A DNA stretch of 28,969 nt. Source: JBBSBL01 sp038251325. Lineage in GTDB: Bacteria > Actinomycetota > Thermoleophilia > Solirubrobacterales > Solirubrobacteraceae. The notes under the pieces were generated by a model, which made no database searches, was not told the origin of the DNA, and worked only from the letters and a program-made list of their open reading frames with translations. This document shows, one piece after another, positions 8,136-17,410 of the stretch; within the stretch, counting starts at the first letter, position 1, and every line of letters starts with the position of its first letter. The stretch covers positions 1 to 28,969 of the forward strand of contig JBBSBL010000034.1 of assembly GCA_038251325.1 (NCBI GenBank). Direction: 5' to 3'. The translations under genes and the position numbers were made by a program.

Positions 8136-9878
8136 TCAGCGGCGCCGCGAGCCGCGGCGCCGCTTCGCGTGCCGCCTGGACGCGTGCTTCGCCCGGCTCA
8201 CCGTGAAGCGCACACTCGCCGGACGCGAGCGATTGCCGGCGGCGTCGGCGGCGACCAGCGTCAGCGTGTAGCGGCCGGGCTTCACTCCACGCAGCCCGAC
8301 CCGCACGGTGGAGCGACCGAGCTTGCCGTCAAGCGCGACGCGCTTGACCCGCAGCGCCACCGTGCAGCGACGCCCGCGCCGCGCCCGCGTGCTGCACCTC
8401 CGGCCCACGCGGCGCCCGCGCCGGGCCTGGGTCACGCTGCCGCTCAGTCGCGCCGCCTCGGAGAGCGAGACCCGCAGCGCGAGCCCGCGCGCGGCGCTCG
8501 CCGTGCGTGCGGCCAAGCGAATCCGCAGGGTCGGAGGGGTGCGATCCGCGGCCCGCGCCGGCGGCGGGCACGTGAAGCCGTGGACCTCGAAGGCGCCCCG
8601 GTCGAGCCGGCCGCCGGGACATGTGGCGGCCGTGGCCGGCGCCACGCGGCTCTGGCCCTCGAGGTCGGTCGCCGACTGGCCGGGGGCGAGGCCCGCCGAA
8701 TCGCCGCTGTCGATCGCCGGGGAGCCGGCCCGCAGGTGGTAGTCCCACCCCGCGTCGGTCCCGCCGACGGTCAGCGAGCCCGGCTGGGTCGTCGTGTTCC
8801 CCGACGCGCCCGCCGCGCAGAAGGTGCCTGCCCCGCGGCCGAGGGAGGGGGCGGGCACGTCGGTGTCGGCGCACCCGATCGCCGGCGCGCCGACATCGCC
8901 GGCCTTGATGATCCCCGGGGCGTCGAAGAGCAGCGAGTTGAAGACCGACACCTTGGGCGAGCCGCCCTGGGTCACCGAGATCCGCACGGCGTCGTGCCCC
9001 GCCACCGTGTCGTCGAGCCCCGGGTCCAGCGTGTCGATCGTGCTGTTGCGCACCGTGACGGTCTCGTTGGCCGGCTGGCTGCCCTCGGTCACCGCGACGC
9101 CGGCGGCGCCGCCGGTGAGCAGCAGCGAGTCGAGGGTGGACGCGGCGGCCGGCGCGGCGTCGGAGTGGAGCTCGACGAGGGCGCCGTCCCCCGAGGGCGG
9201 CGCGGTGACCCGCGTGCGCACCACAGCGGCGCCCGCGCCCAGACGGATGACGCCGGTGGACGGGCCCACGGTGTTGCGCACCGCGCTGTCGGCGATCGTG
9301 AGCGCCGGGCTGTCGTCGCGCTGCCGGAGCGCGGAGTCGCCCGAGGACTGGACCTCGAGGTCGCCGCCGAGCACGGTGACGCCGGGCGCCGCGATGACGA
9401 CCGCGGAGGAGCCCCCGGAGCGGGCGACCGCGCGCAGGTTGCGCAGGGTCGAGCCGAAGCCGGCCACCTGGATCGCGGGCGCGTTGCCGGCCTTCGCCTC
9501 GACCTCGACGCCCTCGACCACGACCCGCGCCTGGCCGATCGTCAGGACCGGGCCCGATCCGCCGCCCGACTGGGTGATCGTCGGCCGCGAGGCCGCCCCC
9601 GCGCCGGTGAGCAGGAGGCCGTCGAGGCGGGGATCGCCGGCGAGCGACGGGTTCTCGGTGTAGACGCCCCCGGCGAGATGGATCACGTGGGGCACGGCGG
9701 GGCTCGCCTTCGCCCGCGCGATCGCCCCGGCCACGGTCTTGCACGGCGCGGCCGGGCTCGTGCACGGGTTGGCGTCGCTCGCGCCGGTCTTCGCGGCGTA
9801 GAAGTCGGCCGCGAGCGCGCCGGCCGGGAGCAGCGCGGATCCGGCCAGGGCCAGGCAGGCGGCGAACGCGGCGCGCAT
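8136..9878 (-). CDS. secreted parallel beta-helix / choice-of-anchor-type repeat protein
   Basis: This 580-residue protein begins with a Sec signal peptide (MRAAFAACLALAG...ALA, cleavage near residue 24). ADFYAAKTGASDANPCTSPAAPCKTVAGAI follows, a hallmark opening of right-handed beta-helix proteins of the DUF1565/choice-of-anchor-Q group. The middle has repeated short Val/Ile/Gly strands, then DYHLRAGSPAIDSGD and RLDRGAFEVHGF, also typical of that group. A C-terminal Ig-like module (about 450-560) ends in a very basic tail (RRHAKRRRGSRRR). It is probably extracellular or wall-associated with unknown ligand. ATG 9878 is chosen for the signal peptide and for TACCGT 8 nt upstream. Confidence 0.8.
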   Translation of the reverse strand: MRAAFAACLALAGSALLPAGALAADFYAAKTGASDANPCTSPAAPCKTVAGAIARAKASPAVPHVIHLAGGVYTENPSLAGDPRLDGLLLTGAGAASRPTITQSGGGSGPVLTIGQARVVVEGVEVEAKAGNAPAIQVAGFGSTLRNLRAVARSGGSSAVVIAAPGVTVLGGDLEVQSSGDSALRQRDDSPALTIADSAVRNTVGPSTGVIRLGAGAAVVRTRVTAPPSGDGALVELHSDAAPAAASTLDSLLLTGGAAGVAVTEGSQPANETVTVRNSTIDTLDPGLDDTVAGHDAVRISVTQGGSPKVSVFNSLLFDAPGIIKAGDVGAPAIGCADTDVPAPSLGRGAGTFCAAGASGNTTTQPGSLTVGGTDAGWDYHLRAGSPAIDSGDSAGLAPGQSATDLEGQSRVAPATAATCPGGRLDRGAFEVHGFTCPPPARAADRTPPTLRIRLAARTASAARGLALRVSLSEAARLSGSVTQARRGRRVGRRCSTRARRGRRCTVALRVKRVALDGKLGRSTVRVGLRGVKPGRYTLTLVAADAAGNRSRPASVRFTVSRAKHASRRHAKRRRGSRRR

Positions 9879-9886
9879 GACGGGCG

Positions 9887-9892
9887 ACGGTA
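9887..9892 (-). promoter_or_regulatory. -10 element TACCGT of the beta-helix gene (leaderless type)
   Basis: On the minus strand TACCGT is followed by 8 nt and the ATG at 9878. No Shine-Dalgarno is present, consistent with a leaderless transcript. The 76 bp between this gene and the divergent lipoprotein gene hold both promoters. Confidence 0.4.
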
Positions 9893-9954
9893 GGCGGCGC
9901 GGTGGGGCGTGACAACGCCGCTGGACGGACGGGCGAGACAGAGGATGGCCGGCG

Positions 9955-10488
9955 ATGAACCGCTCACTCGCCATCCTGCTCGCTTTCGCCACCCTCGCCG
10001 CCGTTCCTCTCAGCGGGTGCGGCGGCAAGGACAAGGTCGTGACCACGACCAACGCGCAGGGCCAGGCCACCACGCGCACGGTTCCCTCGGTGCGCTTCGC
10101 GAAGGTGAAGTTCGTCCTGCACAGCGCGCTCGCCTTCGGCGCGTTCCGCCGCTACGTGTACAAGCCCTACCGGGCGGGGAGCTTCAAGGCCGGGGCGCCG
10201 GGCCGGACCAAGGCACTGGTCAAGGCGGGCGCGGCCGGCCTGTTCGCCGTGAACGAGCTGCGCCTCGCGCGCCGCGCCGCGCTCTCCGACGACAAGCTGC
10301 GCGCGATCGGCGACAAGCTCGGCGGGCTGACCAAGCAGCTCGCCGCCCTGGCCGGCGGGCTCAAGGCGGGCCAGCTGCTCGGCGGGCAGATCGGCTCGGT
10401 GTCCGGCGGGCTCGACAGCGTCGTCGGGCTGGCCAAGAAGGCCGGCGTCGACATCCCGCTGGACAAGGTTCCGAACGTCGGCGGCTGA
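9955..10488 (+). CDS. putative lipoprotein of unknown function
   Basis: This 177-residue protein has a lipoprotein signal: MNRSLAILLAFATLAAVPLSGCGG, with a lipobox LSGC and the lipidated Cys at residue 22. The mature part has a short polar linker (KDKVVTTTNAQGQATT), then mostly Ala/Leu/Lys-rich helices with LTKQLAALAGGLKAGQLLGG repeats of small residues. I do not recognise a family. It is probably anchored outside the membrane. A weak GAGG precedes ATG 9955. It is divergent from the beta-helix gene and 59 nt upstream of the large hydrolase gene. Confidence 0.65.
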   Translation: MNRSLAILLAFATLAAVPLSGCGGKDKVVTTTNAQGQATTRTVPSVRFAKVKFVLHSALAFGAFRRYVYKPYRAGSFKAGAPGRTKALVKAGAAGLFAVNELRLARRAALSDDKLRAIGDKLGGLTKQLAALAGGLKAGQLLGGQIGSVSGGLDSVVGLAKKAGVDIPLDKVPNVGG

Positions 10489-10512
10489 GCCGCACGGACG
10501 GCCCGGCGCGGG

Positions 10513-10518
10513 TAGGCT
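10513..10518 (+). promoter_or_regulatory. -10 element TAGGCT upstream of the large hydrolase gene
   Basis: TAGGCT lies 29 nt before ATG 10548, so this transcript would have a leader of about 23 nt. That leader contains a GGAGGGA ribosome-binding site. It contrasts with the leaderless genes nearby that share the same hexamer. Confidence 0.4.
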
Positions 10519-10547
10519 GCGACCGTCTCGAACGGACGGAGGGAGAC

Positions 10548-12998
10548 ATGGGTCGCACGACGTCGTGGCGGCGCCGGATCGCCGCATCGCTGTCCCTGGT
10601 CGCGCCGGTCGTCGCGTTGCTCGCGCTCGCGCCGGGCGCCTCCGCCTGGCGCGACGGGCGTGCCGTGACCCTCGCCGGCCCGAGCCAGCGCGCGATCCTC
10701 GGCGCCGGCGGTGTGCGGGTCCACGTGCGCGCCCGGCACCGTCGCCTGGTCCTCGTCCGCGTGCGCGCGGCCCGTCGCGGCCTCGTGGCCGTCGGCCTCG
10801 TCCGCCTGCGCGGCGGCGAGGGCGGCGCCACCCTGCCGCTGACCCCGCGCGGTCGCGGTCGCATCGTGCCGTGCGCGCCGACCGTGCTCGTGGCCCGCGC
10901 GGCCGGCGCCGCCGCCGCCGAGCCCCTGTACCTCGACACCGCGCGATGCCGCGCGGCCGCGCCCGTCATCGACCTGAAGGCCGGCTGCGACCCGCTCGAC
11001 GCCTCCGACTGCCTGCACCCGTTCCCGAACGACCTGTTCACGGTCGCCGATCCCCGGACCGACACCGGCCGCCGCCTCGCGCTGGCGCCGGACGCCACGC
11101 CGGCGAACAACGCCGGCACGCACATCGACCCGACCGACATCGATCGCTTCGACGGGTTCAGCCCGGGCAACCTGATCGTCACCCACGTCCCGGGGCTCGA
11201 CAACCCGGCGGCCTTCGCCCGGACGGGTCTGGTCCCGATCACCGACCTGGCCCGCGCCTACGACCGTCGCCAGCCGGCCGTGCTCATCGACGCCCGTACC
11301 GGGAAGCGTCAGCTCATCTGGGCCGAGCTCGACAGCAACGCCACCAAGCCGGAGGACGTGAACCTCATCCTCCGCCCGGGGAGGAACCTCGCCGAGGGCC
11401 ACCGATTCATCGTCGCCCTGCGGCGCCTGCGCGACCGCGACGGCACCCTGCTCCAGCCCGGCGCCGCCTTCCGCCTCTACCGCGACCGCATCGTCGGGAA
11501 CCAGCCGGGGATCGAGCGTCGCCGCGCGCACATGGAGGACGTCTTCGCGCGGCTCGGCCGCGCCGGGGTGCGGCGCGGGAACCTCTACCTCGCGTGGGAC
11601 TTCACTGTCGCCAGCCGCCGCAGCCTCTCCGCGCGCATGCTGAAGATCCGCGACGACGCGTTCGCCCAGCTCGGCGACCGCAACCTGGCCGACGAGAAGG
11701 TGACGGGCGCCGCGCCGAAGTTCGCGATCACCCAGGTCACGGACTACGCGCCGTGCGGCGCCGACGGCTGCCAGGCCGGCGAGGACCCGGACATCCGCCG
11801 CCGCGTGGTCGGCACCGTCGACGTCCCCTGCTACCTCGACCAGCCCGGCTGCCCGCCGGGAGCGAGATTCGCCCTCGGTCCCGACGGCCTGCCCACGCGG
11901 ACGCCGGGGAACGTCATGAAGGCGCGGTTCGTGTGCAACGTCCCGCAGTCGGTGGTGCGGAACGGCGTCGTGCGCCGGCTGCGCCCGGCGCTCTACGGGC
12001 ACGGGCTCCTCGGCGACGCCTTCGAGGTGAACAGCCGCAACGTGCGCCAGCTCGGCAACGAGAACGGCGTGCTCGTCTGCGCGTCGGACTGGAGCGGGAT
12101 GGCGGAGGAGGACATCCCCAACGTGGCCGGCATCCTGCTCGACCTCTCGAAGTTCCCGAGCCTCGCGGACCGCAACCAGCAGGGCCTCCTGAACTTCCTC
12201 TACCTCGGCCGCGCGCTGTCGCATCAGCAGGGACTGGTGACCGCGCCCGAGCTGCAGGTCGACGGCCACCCGATCATCGACACCACGCAGCTCGGCTACT
12301 ACGGCAACAGCCAGGGCGGGATCATGGGCGGGGCGCTGACCGCGCTGGCGCCGGACTTCACGCGCTCGGTCCTGTACGTGCCGGGGATGAACTACTCGAC
12401 GCTGCTCACCCGCAGCGTCGACTTCTCCGACTTCGCGCCGCTGCTCTACTCGGCCTATCCCGACGAGGGCCAGCGCCCGCTGATGTTCTCCCTCATGCAG
12501 CTCATGTGGGACCGCGGCGAGCCCAACGGCTACGCGGAGCACATGACGAGCGACCCGCTGCCGGACACGCCGCGCCACACCGTCCTCATCGAGATGGGCT
12601 ACGGCGATCACCAGGTCGCGAACGTGACGACCGAGGTGGAGGCGCGGACGATCGGCGCGAAGGTCCGTCGCCCGTCCCTCGACCCGGGGCGCGCCCCGGA
12701 GGTGACCGACCAGTCCGGCATCCCGACGCTCGGGGGGCTCCCGCTGAGCGCCGGCAACGCGTTCATCCCCTGGGACATCGGGCCGCTGCGGACCGAGAAC
12801 GGGGAGCAGAAGGGGACGCCGTCGCCGCCGAGCACGAACACGCCGCCGGCGATCGGTGTCGACCCGCATGACCTCGTGATCGAGTCGGAGGCGCGGATCC
12901 GGCGCCAGATCGCGGAGTTCATGCGGCCCGGCGGGCAGCTCGTCGAGGTCTGCGGAGCGAAGCCCTGCTACGCGGCGGGATGGACCGGAGCACCGTGA
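10548..12998 (+). CDS. large secreted alpha/beta-hydrolase-fold protein
   Basis: This 816-residue protein has an N-terminal signal (MGRTTSWRRRIAASLSL..., cleavage near ASA at residue 33); the RRR could make it a Tat substrate. A conserved region follows from about residue 140: CDPLDASDCLHPFPNDLFTV, then DGFSPGNLI and TEGHRFIVALR-like motifs. These occur in a family of large secreted hydrolases of unknown substrate. The nucleophile elbow is GNSQGG (S588), and a GDHQVAN segment (H688) probably supplies the histidine. A GGAGGGA site 5 nt upstream of ATG 10548 sets the start. The stop overlaps the next gene (GTGA), suggesting co-expression with the acyl-CoA ligase and perhaps an ester or lipid substrate. 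Confidence 0.75.
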   Translation: MGRTTSWRRRIAASLSLVAPVVALLALAPGASAWRDGRAVTLAGPSQRAILGAGGVRVHVRARHRRLVLVRVRAARRGLVAVGLVRLRGGEGGATLPLTPRGRGRIVPCAPTVLVARAAGAAAAEPLYLDTARCRAAAPVIDLKAGCDPLDASDCLHPFPNDLFTVADPRTDTGRRLALAPDATPANNAGTHIDPTDIDRFDGFSPGNLIVTHVPGLDNPAAFARTGLVPITDLARAYDRRQPAVLIDARTGKRQLIWAELDSNATKPEDVNLILRPGRNLAEGHRFIVALRRLRDRDGTLLQPGAAFRLYRDRIVGNQPGIERRRAHMEDVFARLGRAGVRRGNLYLAWDFTVASRRSLSARMLKIRDDAFAQLGDRNLADEKVTGAAPKFAITQVTDYAPCGADGCQAGEDPDIRRRVVGTVDVPCYLDQPGCPPGARFALGPDGLPTRTPGNVMKARFVCNVPQSVVRNGVVRRLRPALYGHGLLGDAFEVNSRNVRQLGNENGVLVCASDWSGMAEEDIPNVAGILLDLSKFPSLADRNQQGLLNFLYLGRALSHQQGLVTAPELQVDGHPIIDTTQLGYYGNSQGGIMGGALTALAPDFTRSVLYVPGMNYSTLLTRSVDFSDFAPLLYSAYPDEGQRPLMFSLMQLMWDRGEPNGYAEHMTSDPLPDTPRHTVLIEMGYGDHQVANVTTEVEARTIGAKVRRPSLDPGRAPEVTDQSGIPTLGGLPLSAGNAFIPWDIGPLRTENGEQKGTPSPPSTNTPPAIGVDPHDLVIESEARIRRQIAEFMRPGGQLVEVCGAKPCYAAGWTGAP

Positions 12999-14494
12999 GC
13001 AACCTCGCCGCAAACCTCACGCAGACGGCGGCGGCGCACGGCGACCGGCCGGCGATCCGGCTCGGGGAGAGCGACACCGCCTACGCCGACCTCGACGCGG
13101 CCAGCGCCCGGTTGGCGGGTCTCCTCGGCGAGCGCGGCGTCGGCGTGGGCGACCGCGTCGGGATCATGCTCCCGAACGTCCCGGCCTTCCCGGTCGTCTA
13201 CTACGGGGTGCTGCGCGCGGGCGCCGTCGTGGTCCCGATGAACCCGCTGCTGAAGTCCCGCGAGGTCGCCTTCTACCTCGGCGACCCGGAGGCGAAGCTC
13301 CTCTTCGCCTGGCACGACTTCGCCGAGGCCGCGGAGGGCGGGGCGGCGGAGGCGGGCGCCGGCTGCGTGCTCGTCGCGCCGGGCGAGTTCGAGGCGCTCG
13401 TCGCGGCCGCCCCGCCCGCCCCGGAGGTCGTGGATCGCGACGACGCCGACACCGCGGTCATCCTCTACACCTCCGGCACGACCGGGAAGCCGAAGGGCGC
13501 GGAGCTCACCCACGCGAACCTGGGCCGCAACGTCGAGGCGGCCGTCGGCCTGTTCGGCATCAGCGAGGACGAGGTGGTGCTCGGGGCGCTGCCGCTCTTC
13601 CACTCCTTCGGCCAGACCTGCGGGCTCAACGCCGCCGTCGCCACGGGGGCGTGCCTCACGCTCATCCCGCGCTTTGACCCGGGCGTGGCGCTGGAGACCA
13701 TCCAGCGCGACCGCGTCACCGTGTTCGAGGGCGTCCCGACGATGTACGCGGCGATGCTCAACCACCCGGAGCGCGACCGCTTCGACGTCTCGAGCCTCCG
13801 CGTCTGCGCGTCGGGCGGCGCGGCGATGCCGGTCGAGGTCATGCGCGCCTTCGAGGAGGCATTCGACTGCCAGGTCCTCGAGGGCTACGGGCTCTCGGAG
13901 ACCTCGCCGGTCGCGTCGTTCAACCACCCCGACCGCGAGCGCAAGCCCGGCTCGATCGGCACGCCGATCGCCGGCGTCGAGATGAGGGTCGTCGACTACG
14001 AGGGCGCCGAGGTCCCGGCGGGCGACGTGGGCGAGATCCTCATTCGCGGCCACAACGTGATGAAGGGCTACTGGAACCGGCCGGTGGCCACCGCCGCCGC
14101 GGTGACCGACGAGGGCTGGTTCTCCACCGGCGACATGGCCCGCGTCGACGAGGAGGGCTACTACTTCATCGTCGACCGCAAGAAGGACCTCATCATCCGC
14201 GGCGGCTTCAACGTCTACCCGCGCGAGATCGAGGAGGTGCTCTACGAGCACCCGGCGGTGCTCGAGGCCGCGGTGGTCGGCGTGCCCCACGCCGAGCTCG
14301 GGGAGGAGGTCGCCGCCGCCGTCGCCCTGCGACCGGGCGCGACGATCACCACCGACGAGCTGCGGGCCTGGATCAAGGAGCAGGTCGCCGCGTACAAGTA
14401 CCCGCGCCGGATCTGGTTCGTCGACGCGCTGCCCAAGGGCCCGACGGGCAAGATCCTCAAGCGCGAGATCGAGCCGCCCGCCTCCGCAACCTAG
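12995..14494 (+). CDS. AMP-forming fatty acyl-CoA ligase (long-chain type)
   Basis: This protein of about 499 residues belongs to the ANL superfamily. Motifs in order: the P-loop-like ILYTSGTTGKPKGAELTH, YGLSETSP, GWFSTGDMARVDEEGYYFIVDRKKDLIIRGG with FNVYPREIEEVL, and the C-terminal PTGKILKRE with the adenylation Lys. It activates a carboxylic acid with ATP and CoA; FadD-like chain preference is inferred. I choose GTG 12995: it overlaps the upstream stop as GTGA and has GGAG 4 nt before it. ATG 12980, in the same frame, would add five residues. Confidence 0.9.
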   Translation: MSNLAANLTQTAAAHGDRPAIRLGESDTAYADLDAASARLAGLLGERGVGVGDRVGIMLPNVPAFPVVYYGVLRAGAVVVPMNPLLKSREVAFYLGDPEAKLLFAWHDFAEAAEGGAAEAGAGCVLVAPGEFEALVAAAPPAPEVVDRDDADTAVILYTSGTTGKPKGAELTHANLGRNVEAAVGLFGISEDEVVLGALPLFHSFGQTCGLNAAVATGACLTLIPRFDPGVALETIQRDRVTVFEGVPTMYAAMLNHPERDRFDVSSLRVCASGGAAMPVEVMRAFEEAFDCQVLEGYGLSETSPVASFNHPDRERKPGSIGTPIAGVEMRVVDYEGAEVPAGDVGEILIRGHNVMKGYWNRPVATAAAVTDEGWFSTGDMARVDEEGYYFIVDRKKDLIIRGGFNVYPREIEEVLYEHPAVLEAAVVGVPHAELGEEVAAAVALRPGATITTDELRAWIKEQVAAYKYPRRIWFVDALPKGPTGKILKREIEPPASAT

Positions 14495-14569
14495 GCCGCG
14501 GCGCAGTGTTGCGGGGAGTGCCGGGAGTCGCCGCGCGCCGCGCGGCCCGGTCGACTCGAGGGAGCACCG

Positions 14570-16156
14570 ATGCGGCACCGGATGTTCGCGGTCCTCACGC
14601 TGGCGGCCCTCGCCGCGCTCGCGGGGGGCATGACGGTCGGCAGCGCGGGCGCCGACGGCGGTGGGAACCCTCGCCCGACCTCGGCGAGCGCCGTCTCACG
14701 TCCCAACGTCCTGGTCCTGATGACCGACGACCAGACGATGGAGTCGATGAAGGTGCTCCCGCGTGTGCGCCGCCTGATCGGCGCCGCCGGCGTGACCTTC
14801 ACCAACAGCTTCGCGAGCTATCCGCTGTGCTGCCCCTCGCGCAGCACCTTCCTCACCGGCCAGTACGCGCACAACCACGGGGTGCGCGGAAACAAGCCGC
14901 CGTTCGGGGGCTACGGGCGCTTTCGCGGCGCCGGCCGCACGGTGCCGGTCGCGCTCCAGCGCGCGGGCTACCGGACGATCCACATCGGCAAGTACCTCAA
15001 CGGCTACGGGCGCGACGTGCCGGCCACGGTGCCGCCCGGCTGGACCGACTGGCGCGGCTCGATCGACCCGACGACCTACCGCTCCTGGAACTACACGCTG
15101 AACGTGAACGGGACGCCGCGGACCTACGGCACGGCCGATCGCGACTACCAGACCGACGTCTACGCCGGGCTCGCCGACGGGGTGATCCGCCGCGAGGCGC
15201 GGATCGGCGGGCCGTTCTACCTCAGCGTGGCGTTCCTGGCCCCCCACTCGGGCCTTGGCCGCGACGGCGCGGGCACCGACGGGCAGGCCGAGGAGGACGC
15301 GGCCGGCAACCCCGGCCAGCCGCTCACCCGCCGCCGGCGTCCCCAGCGGCGCGCCGCCGGGATCGGCCTCCCGGCCCCCGCCCCGCGCTACGCCGGCGCC
15401 TTCGCCGCCGCGCCGCTCCCGCGCCCGCCGAGCTTCGACGAGGCGGACATGTCGGACAAGCCGTCCGCCTTCCGGGCCCAGCCGCGCTTCGCGCCGGCCG
15501 TGACGAACCGCATCGCGCGCAGCTGGCGCGCGCGCCGCGCGACGCTGCTCGCGGTCGACGACGCGGTCCAGCGCATCCACGACACGCTGCGCGCGACCGG
15601 GCAGCTGCGGAACACCGTGATCGTCTTCACCTCCGACAACGGGTTCTTCCACGGCGAGCATCGTCGGCCCAACGGCAAGGTGCTCGTCTACGAGCCCTCG
15701 GTTCGGGTCCCGCTGCTGCTCGCCGGCCCGGGGATCCCCCGCGGACAGCGGCGCGGCGCGCTGGTGGCGAACGTCGACCTCGCCGCGACGATCCTCGACG
15801 TCGCGCGGGCGCGGCCTCCGCGGCGTCTCGACGGACGCTCGCTCGTCCCGATCGCGCGCAGCGCCCGCCTGCGGACCCATCGCGACCTCCTCCTCGAGAC
15901 GGGGGCCGGCGCGGGCCGCGCGAACTACTCGGCGGTGCGCACTCCACGCTTCAAGTACGTCGAGTACGCCACGGGCGAGCAGGAGCTCTACGACCTCGCG
16001 CGCGACCCGTTCGAGCTGCGCAGCCGCCACCGCGATCCGGCCTACGGGAGGATCCGCGCCGAGCTGCGACGCCGCCTGCGGGTACTCCAGCGCTGCGCGG
16101 GCCGGACCTGCCAGGTGCGACCGCGGGGCGGGCGGCGCCTGCCCGGCGACGCCTGA
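14570..16156 (+). CDS. secreted sulfatase (type I, formylglycine-dependent)
   Basis: This 528-residue protein has an N-terminal signal (MRHRMFAVLTLAALAALAGG...), then RPNVLVLMTDDQT with the metal-binding Asp pair (D53, D54). The active-site signature follows at about residues 87-98: CCPSRSTFLTGQYAHNHG, where C87 in C-x-P-S-R would become formylglycine. FTSDNGFFHGEH carries further metal ligands, and DLAATILDVA is typical of the family. It hydrolyses sulfate esters outside the cell; the substrate is unknown. A 40-residue Gly/Arg/Pro-rich insertion near residues 232-275 departs from the usual sequence. GAGGGAG lies 6 nt before ATG 14570. No sulfatase-modifying enzyme gene is in the window. Confidence 0.88.
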   Translation: MRHRMFAVLTLAALAALAGGMTVGSAGADGGGNPRPTSASAVSRPNVLVLMTDDQTMESMKVLPRVRRLIGAAGVTFTNSFASYPLCCPSRSTFLTGQYAHNHGVRGNKPPFGGYGRFRGAGRTVPVALQRAGYRTIHIGKYLNGYGRDVPATVPPGWTDWRGSIDPTTYRSWNYTLNVNGTPRTYGTADRDYQTDVYAGLADGVIRREARIGGPFYLSVAFLAPHSGLGRDGAGTDGQAEEDAAGNPGQPLTRRRRPQRRAAGIGLPAPAPRYAGAFAAAPLPRPPSFDEADMSDKPSAFRAQPRFAPAVTNRIARSWRARRATLLAVDDAVQRIHDTLRATGQLRNTVIVFTSDNGFFHGEHRRPNGKVLVYEPSVRVPLLLAGPGIPRGQRRGALVANVDLAATILDVARARPPRRLDGRSLVPIARSARLRTHRDLLLETGAGAGRANYSAVRTPRFKYVEYATGEQELYDLARDPFELRSRHRDPAYGRIRAELRRRLRVLQRCAGRTCQVRPRGGRRLPGDA

Positions 16157-16188
16157 GCCGCGGCCTCAGGACGACGGGCCGTAGCCCG
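16152..16188 (+). terminator. possible terminator hairpins at the sulfatase 3' end
   Basis: CCTGAG (16152-16157) pairs with CTCAGG (16165-16170), and CGGGC (16175-16179) pairs with GCCCG (16184-16188). The first stem overlaps the stop codon. There is no T-run, so this would be an actinobacterial-type non-canonical terminator at best. The remaining 170 bases to the convergent esterase gene show nothing I recognise. Confidence 0.25.
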
Positions 16189-16359
16189 AGAGCGGGCAAG
16201 TCGTGGTAGGTGACCCCGCTCGCCCAGCTCCCGGGCAGCGCGGTCAGCGCCGACGAGGCGCTCGACTCGCCGCGACACGGGCCGGCGGCGCGGCACGAGC
16301 CCGACGCTATCCGCCGCGGGCCGCCGGGGTCACTGGCCGAACGTCGAGTTCGACCGCGC

Positions 16360-17277
16360 TCAGCGTCCGAAGCAGCCGTTCAGAAAGCGAAGCAGGGGCG
16401 GGGTCATGACCCGGTCTCCGGGCGCCCCGATGCGGCGGTTGACCTCGGCGTGAGTGAGCGCTCGGGCGTCGATCACGGTGGCCGGAACCCCGGCTCCGCG
16501 GAGGCGATCGGCGAAGCCCCGCTCGATGGCCTGGCGCTGCAGTGTCCCGCGGACGACGGTGATCGTGCGCGGAATGCCGATCCCGCGTCGCACGAGATAG
16601 GACGCCGATGTCGTGCGTAGGTAGTCCGGCGCATTGCCCAGGGCGTTGCGCCATTGCGCCCTCTCTCCGGCGCTCGCGCGGCGCTTGTCGAAACCTTCCG
16701 TGTCCAGCGGCCCGGCGCATTGCACGGAACGCAAGCTCTGGCGACGCTCGCGAAGCCAGCGCGGGTCGGTGGTGACGTTGGACACGATATCGGCGCCAGC
16801 GGAGTGGCCGAGCAAGGCGATCCGACCCGGATCTCCACCTTGCCGGGCGATGTTGACCCGGACCCAGGCGACCGCCGCGGCCACGTCGCGGAAGTGATCG
16901 GGCCAGCGAGCGGATCGCGGGTCGCCCGCACGAGTGAGCCGGTAGTTCGTGCTGACGAGGAGGATTCCGCGCGCGTTGAACAACCGCACCTTGTCGCTCA
17001 TCTGCTTGGCCTTGTCGCCGATCGCGTATCCGCCGCCGTGAACCCAGATCACGACCGGCAGCCGCCGGAGGCCGGGGCGGCAGCCGCGAGGTCGGTAGAG
17101 GTCGACGCTCGTGAGGTTCGGGTCGACGCCACGCAGGTGGGCGTAGGCGAACGTGCGCTTCGCAGCCGCCGGCTGGCATCTGGGAGTCCCCTCGCGCGCC
17201 GCGCCGTCGGGGACGGCGCTGCCGAATGCGAGGGGAAGAGCGAGGAGGACGGCGGCGAGCGCGGGACGGTGCATCAC
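16360..17277 (-). CDS. secreted carboxylesterase / BD-FAE-like alpha/beta-hydrolase
   Basis: This 305-residue protein begins with a signal peptide (MMHRPALAAVLLALPLAFGS). The oxyanion motif HGGGYAIGD starts at H80. The nucleophile elbow is GHSAGAD (S159), and ALTHAEVNRRIG (H276) supplies the catalytic His. The strand before the acid residue reads VVRGTLQ, where relatives often have a GxxD-type turn, so the acid residue is not assigned. It would hydrolyse short-chain esters outside the cytoplasm. GTG 17277 directly precedes ATG 17274; either may start. It is divergent from the ASH-repeat gene. Confidence 0.82.
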   Translation of the reverse strand: MMHRPALAAVLLALPLAFGSAVPDGAAREGTPRCQPAAAKRTFAYAHLRGVDPNLTSVDLYRPRGCRPGLRRLPVVIWVHGGGYAIGDKAKQMSDKVRLFNARGILLVSTNYRLTRAGDPRSARWPDHFRDVAAAVAWVRVNIARQGGDPGRIALLGHSAGADIVSNVTTDPRWLRERRQSLRSVQCAGPLDTEGFDKRRASAGERAQWRNALGNAPDYLRTTSASYLVRRGIGIPRTITVVRGTLQRQAIERGFADRLRGAGVPATVIDARALTHAEVNRRIGAPGDRVMTPPLLRFLNGCFGR

Positions 17278-17410
17278 TGTGAGAACCCGAAGCGACGCGC
17301 GGAGTTTCGCCGCCGGCTCTCAAGCGACGGCCCGCAGCGGCCGATGCATCCCCGTCCCGCCCGATCGGGCTGCGTCCCCCACCGCGCCCGCTGCCTGCCA
17401 GGAGCACCAC

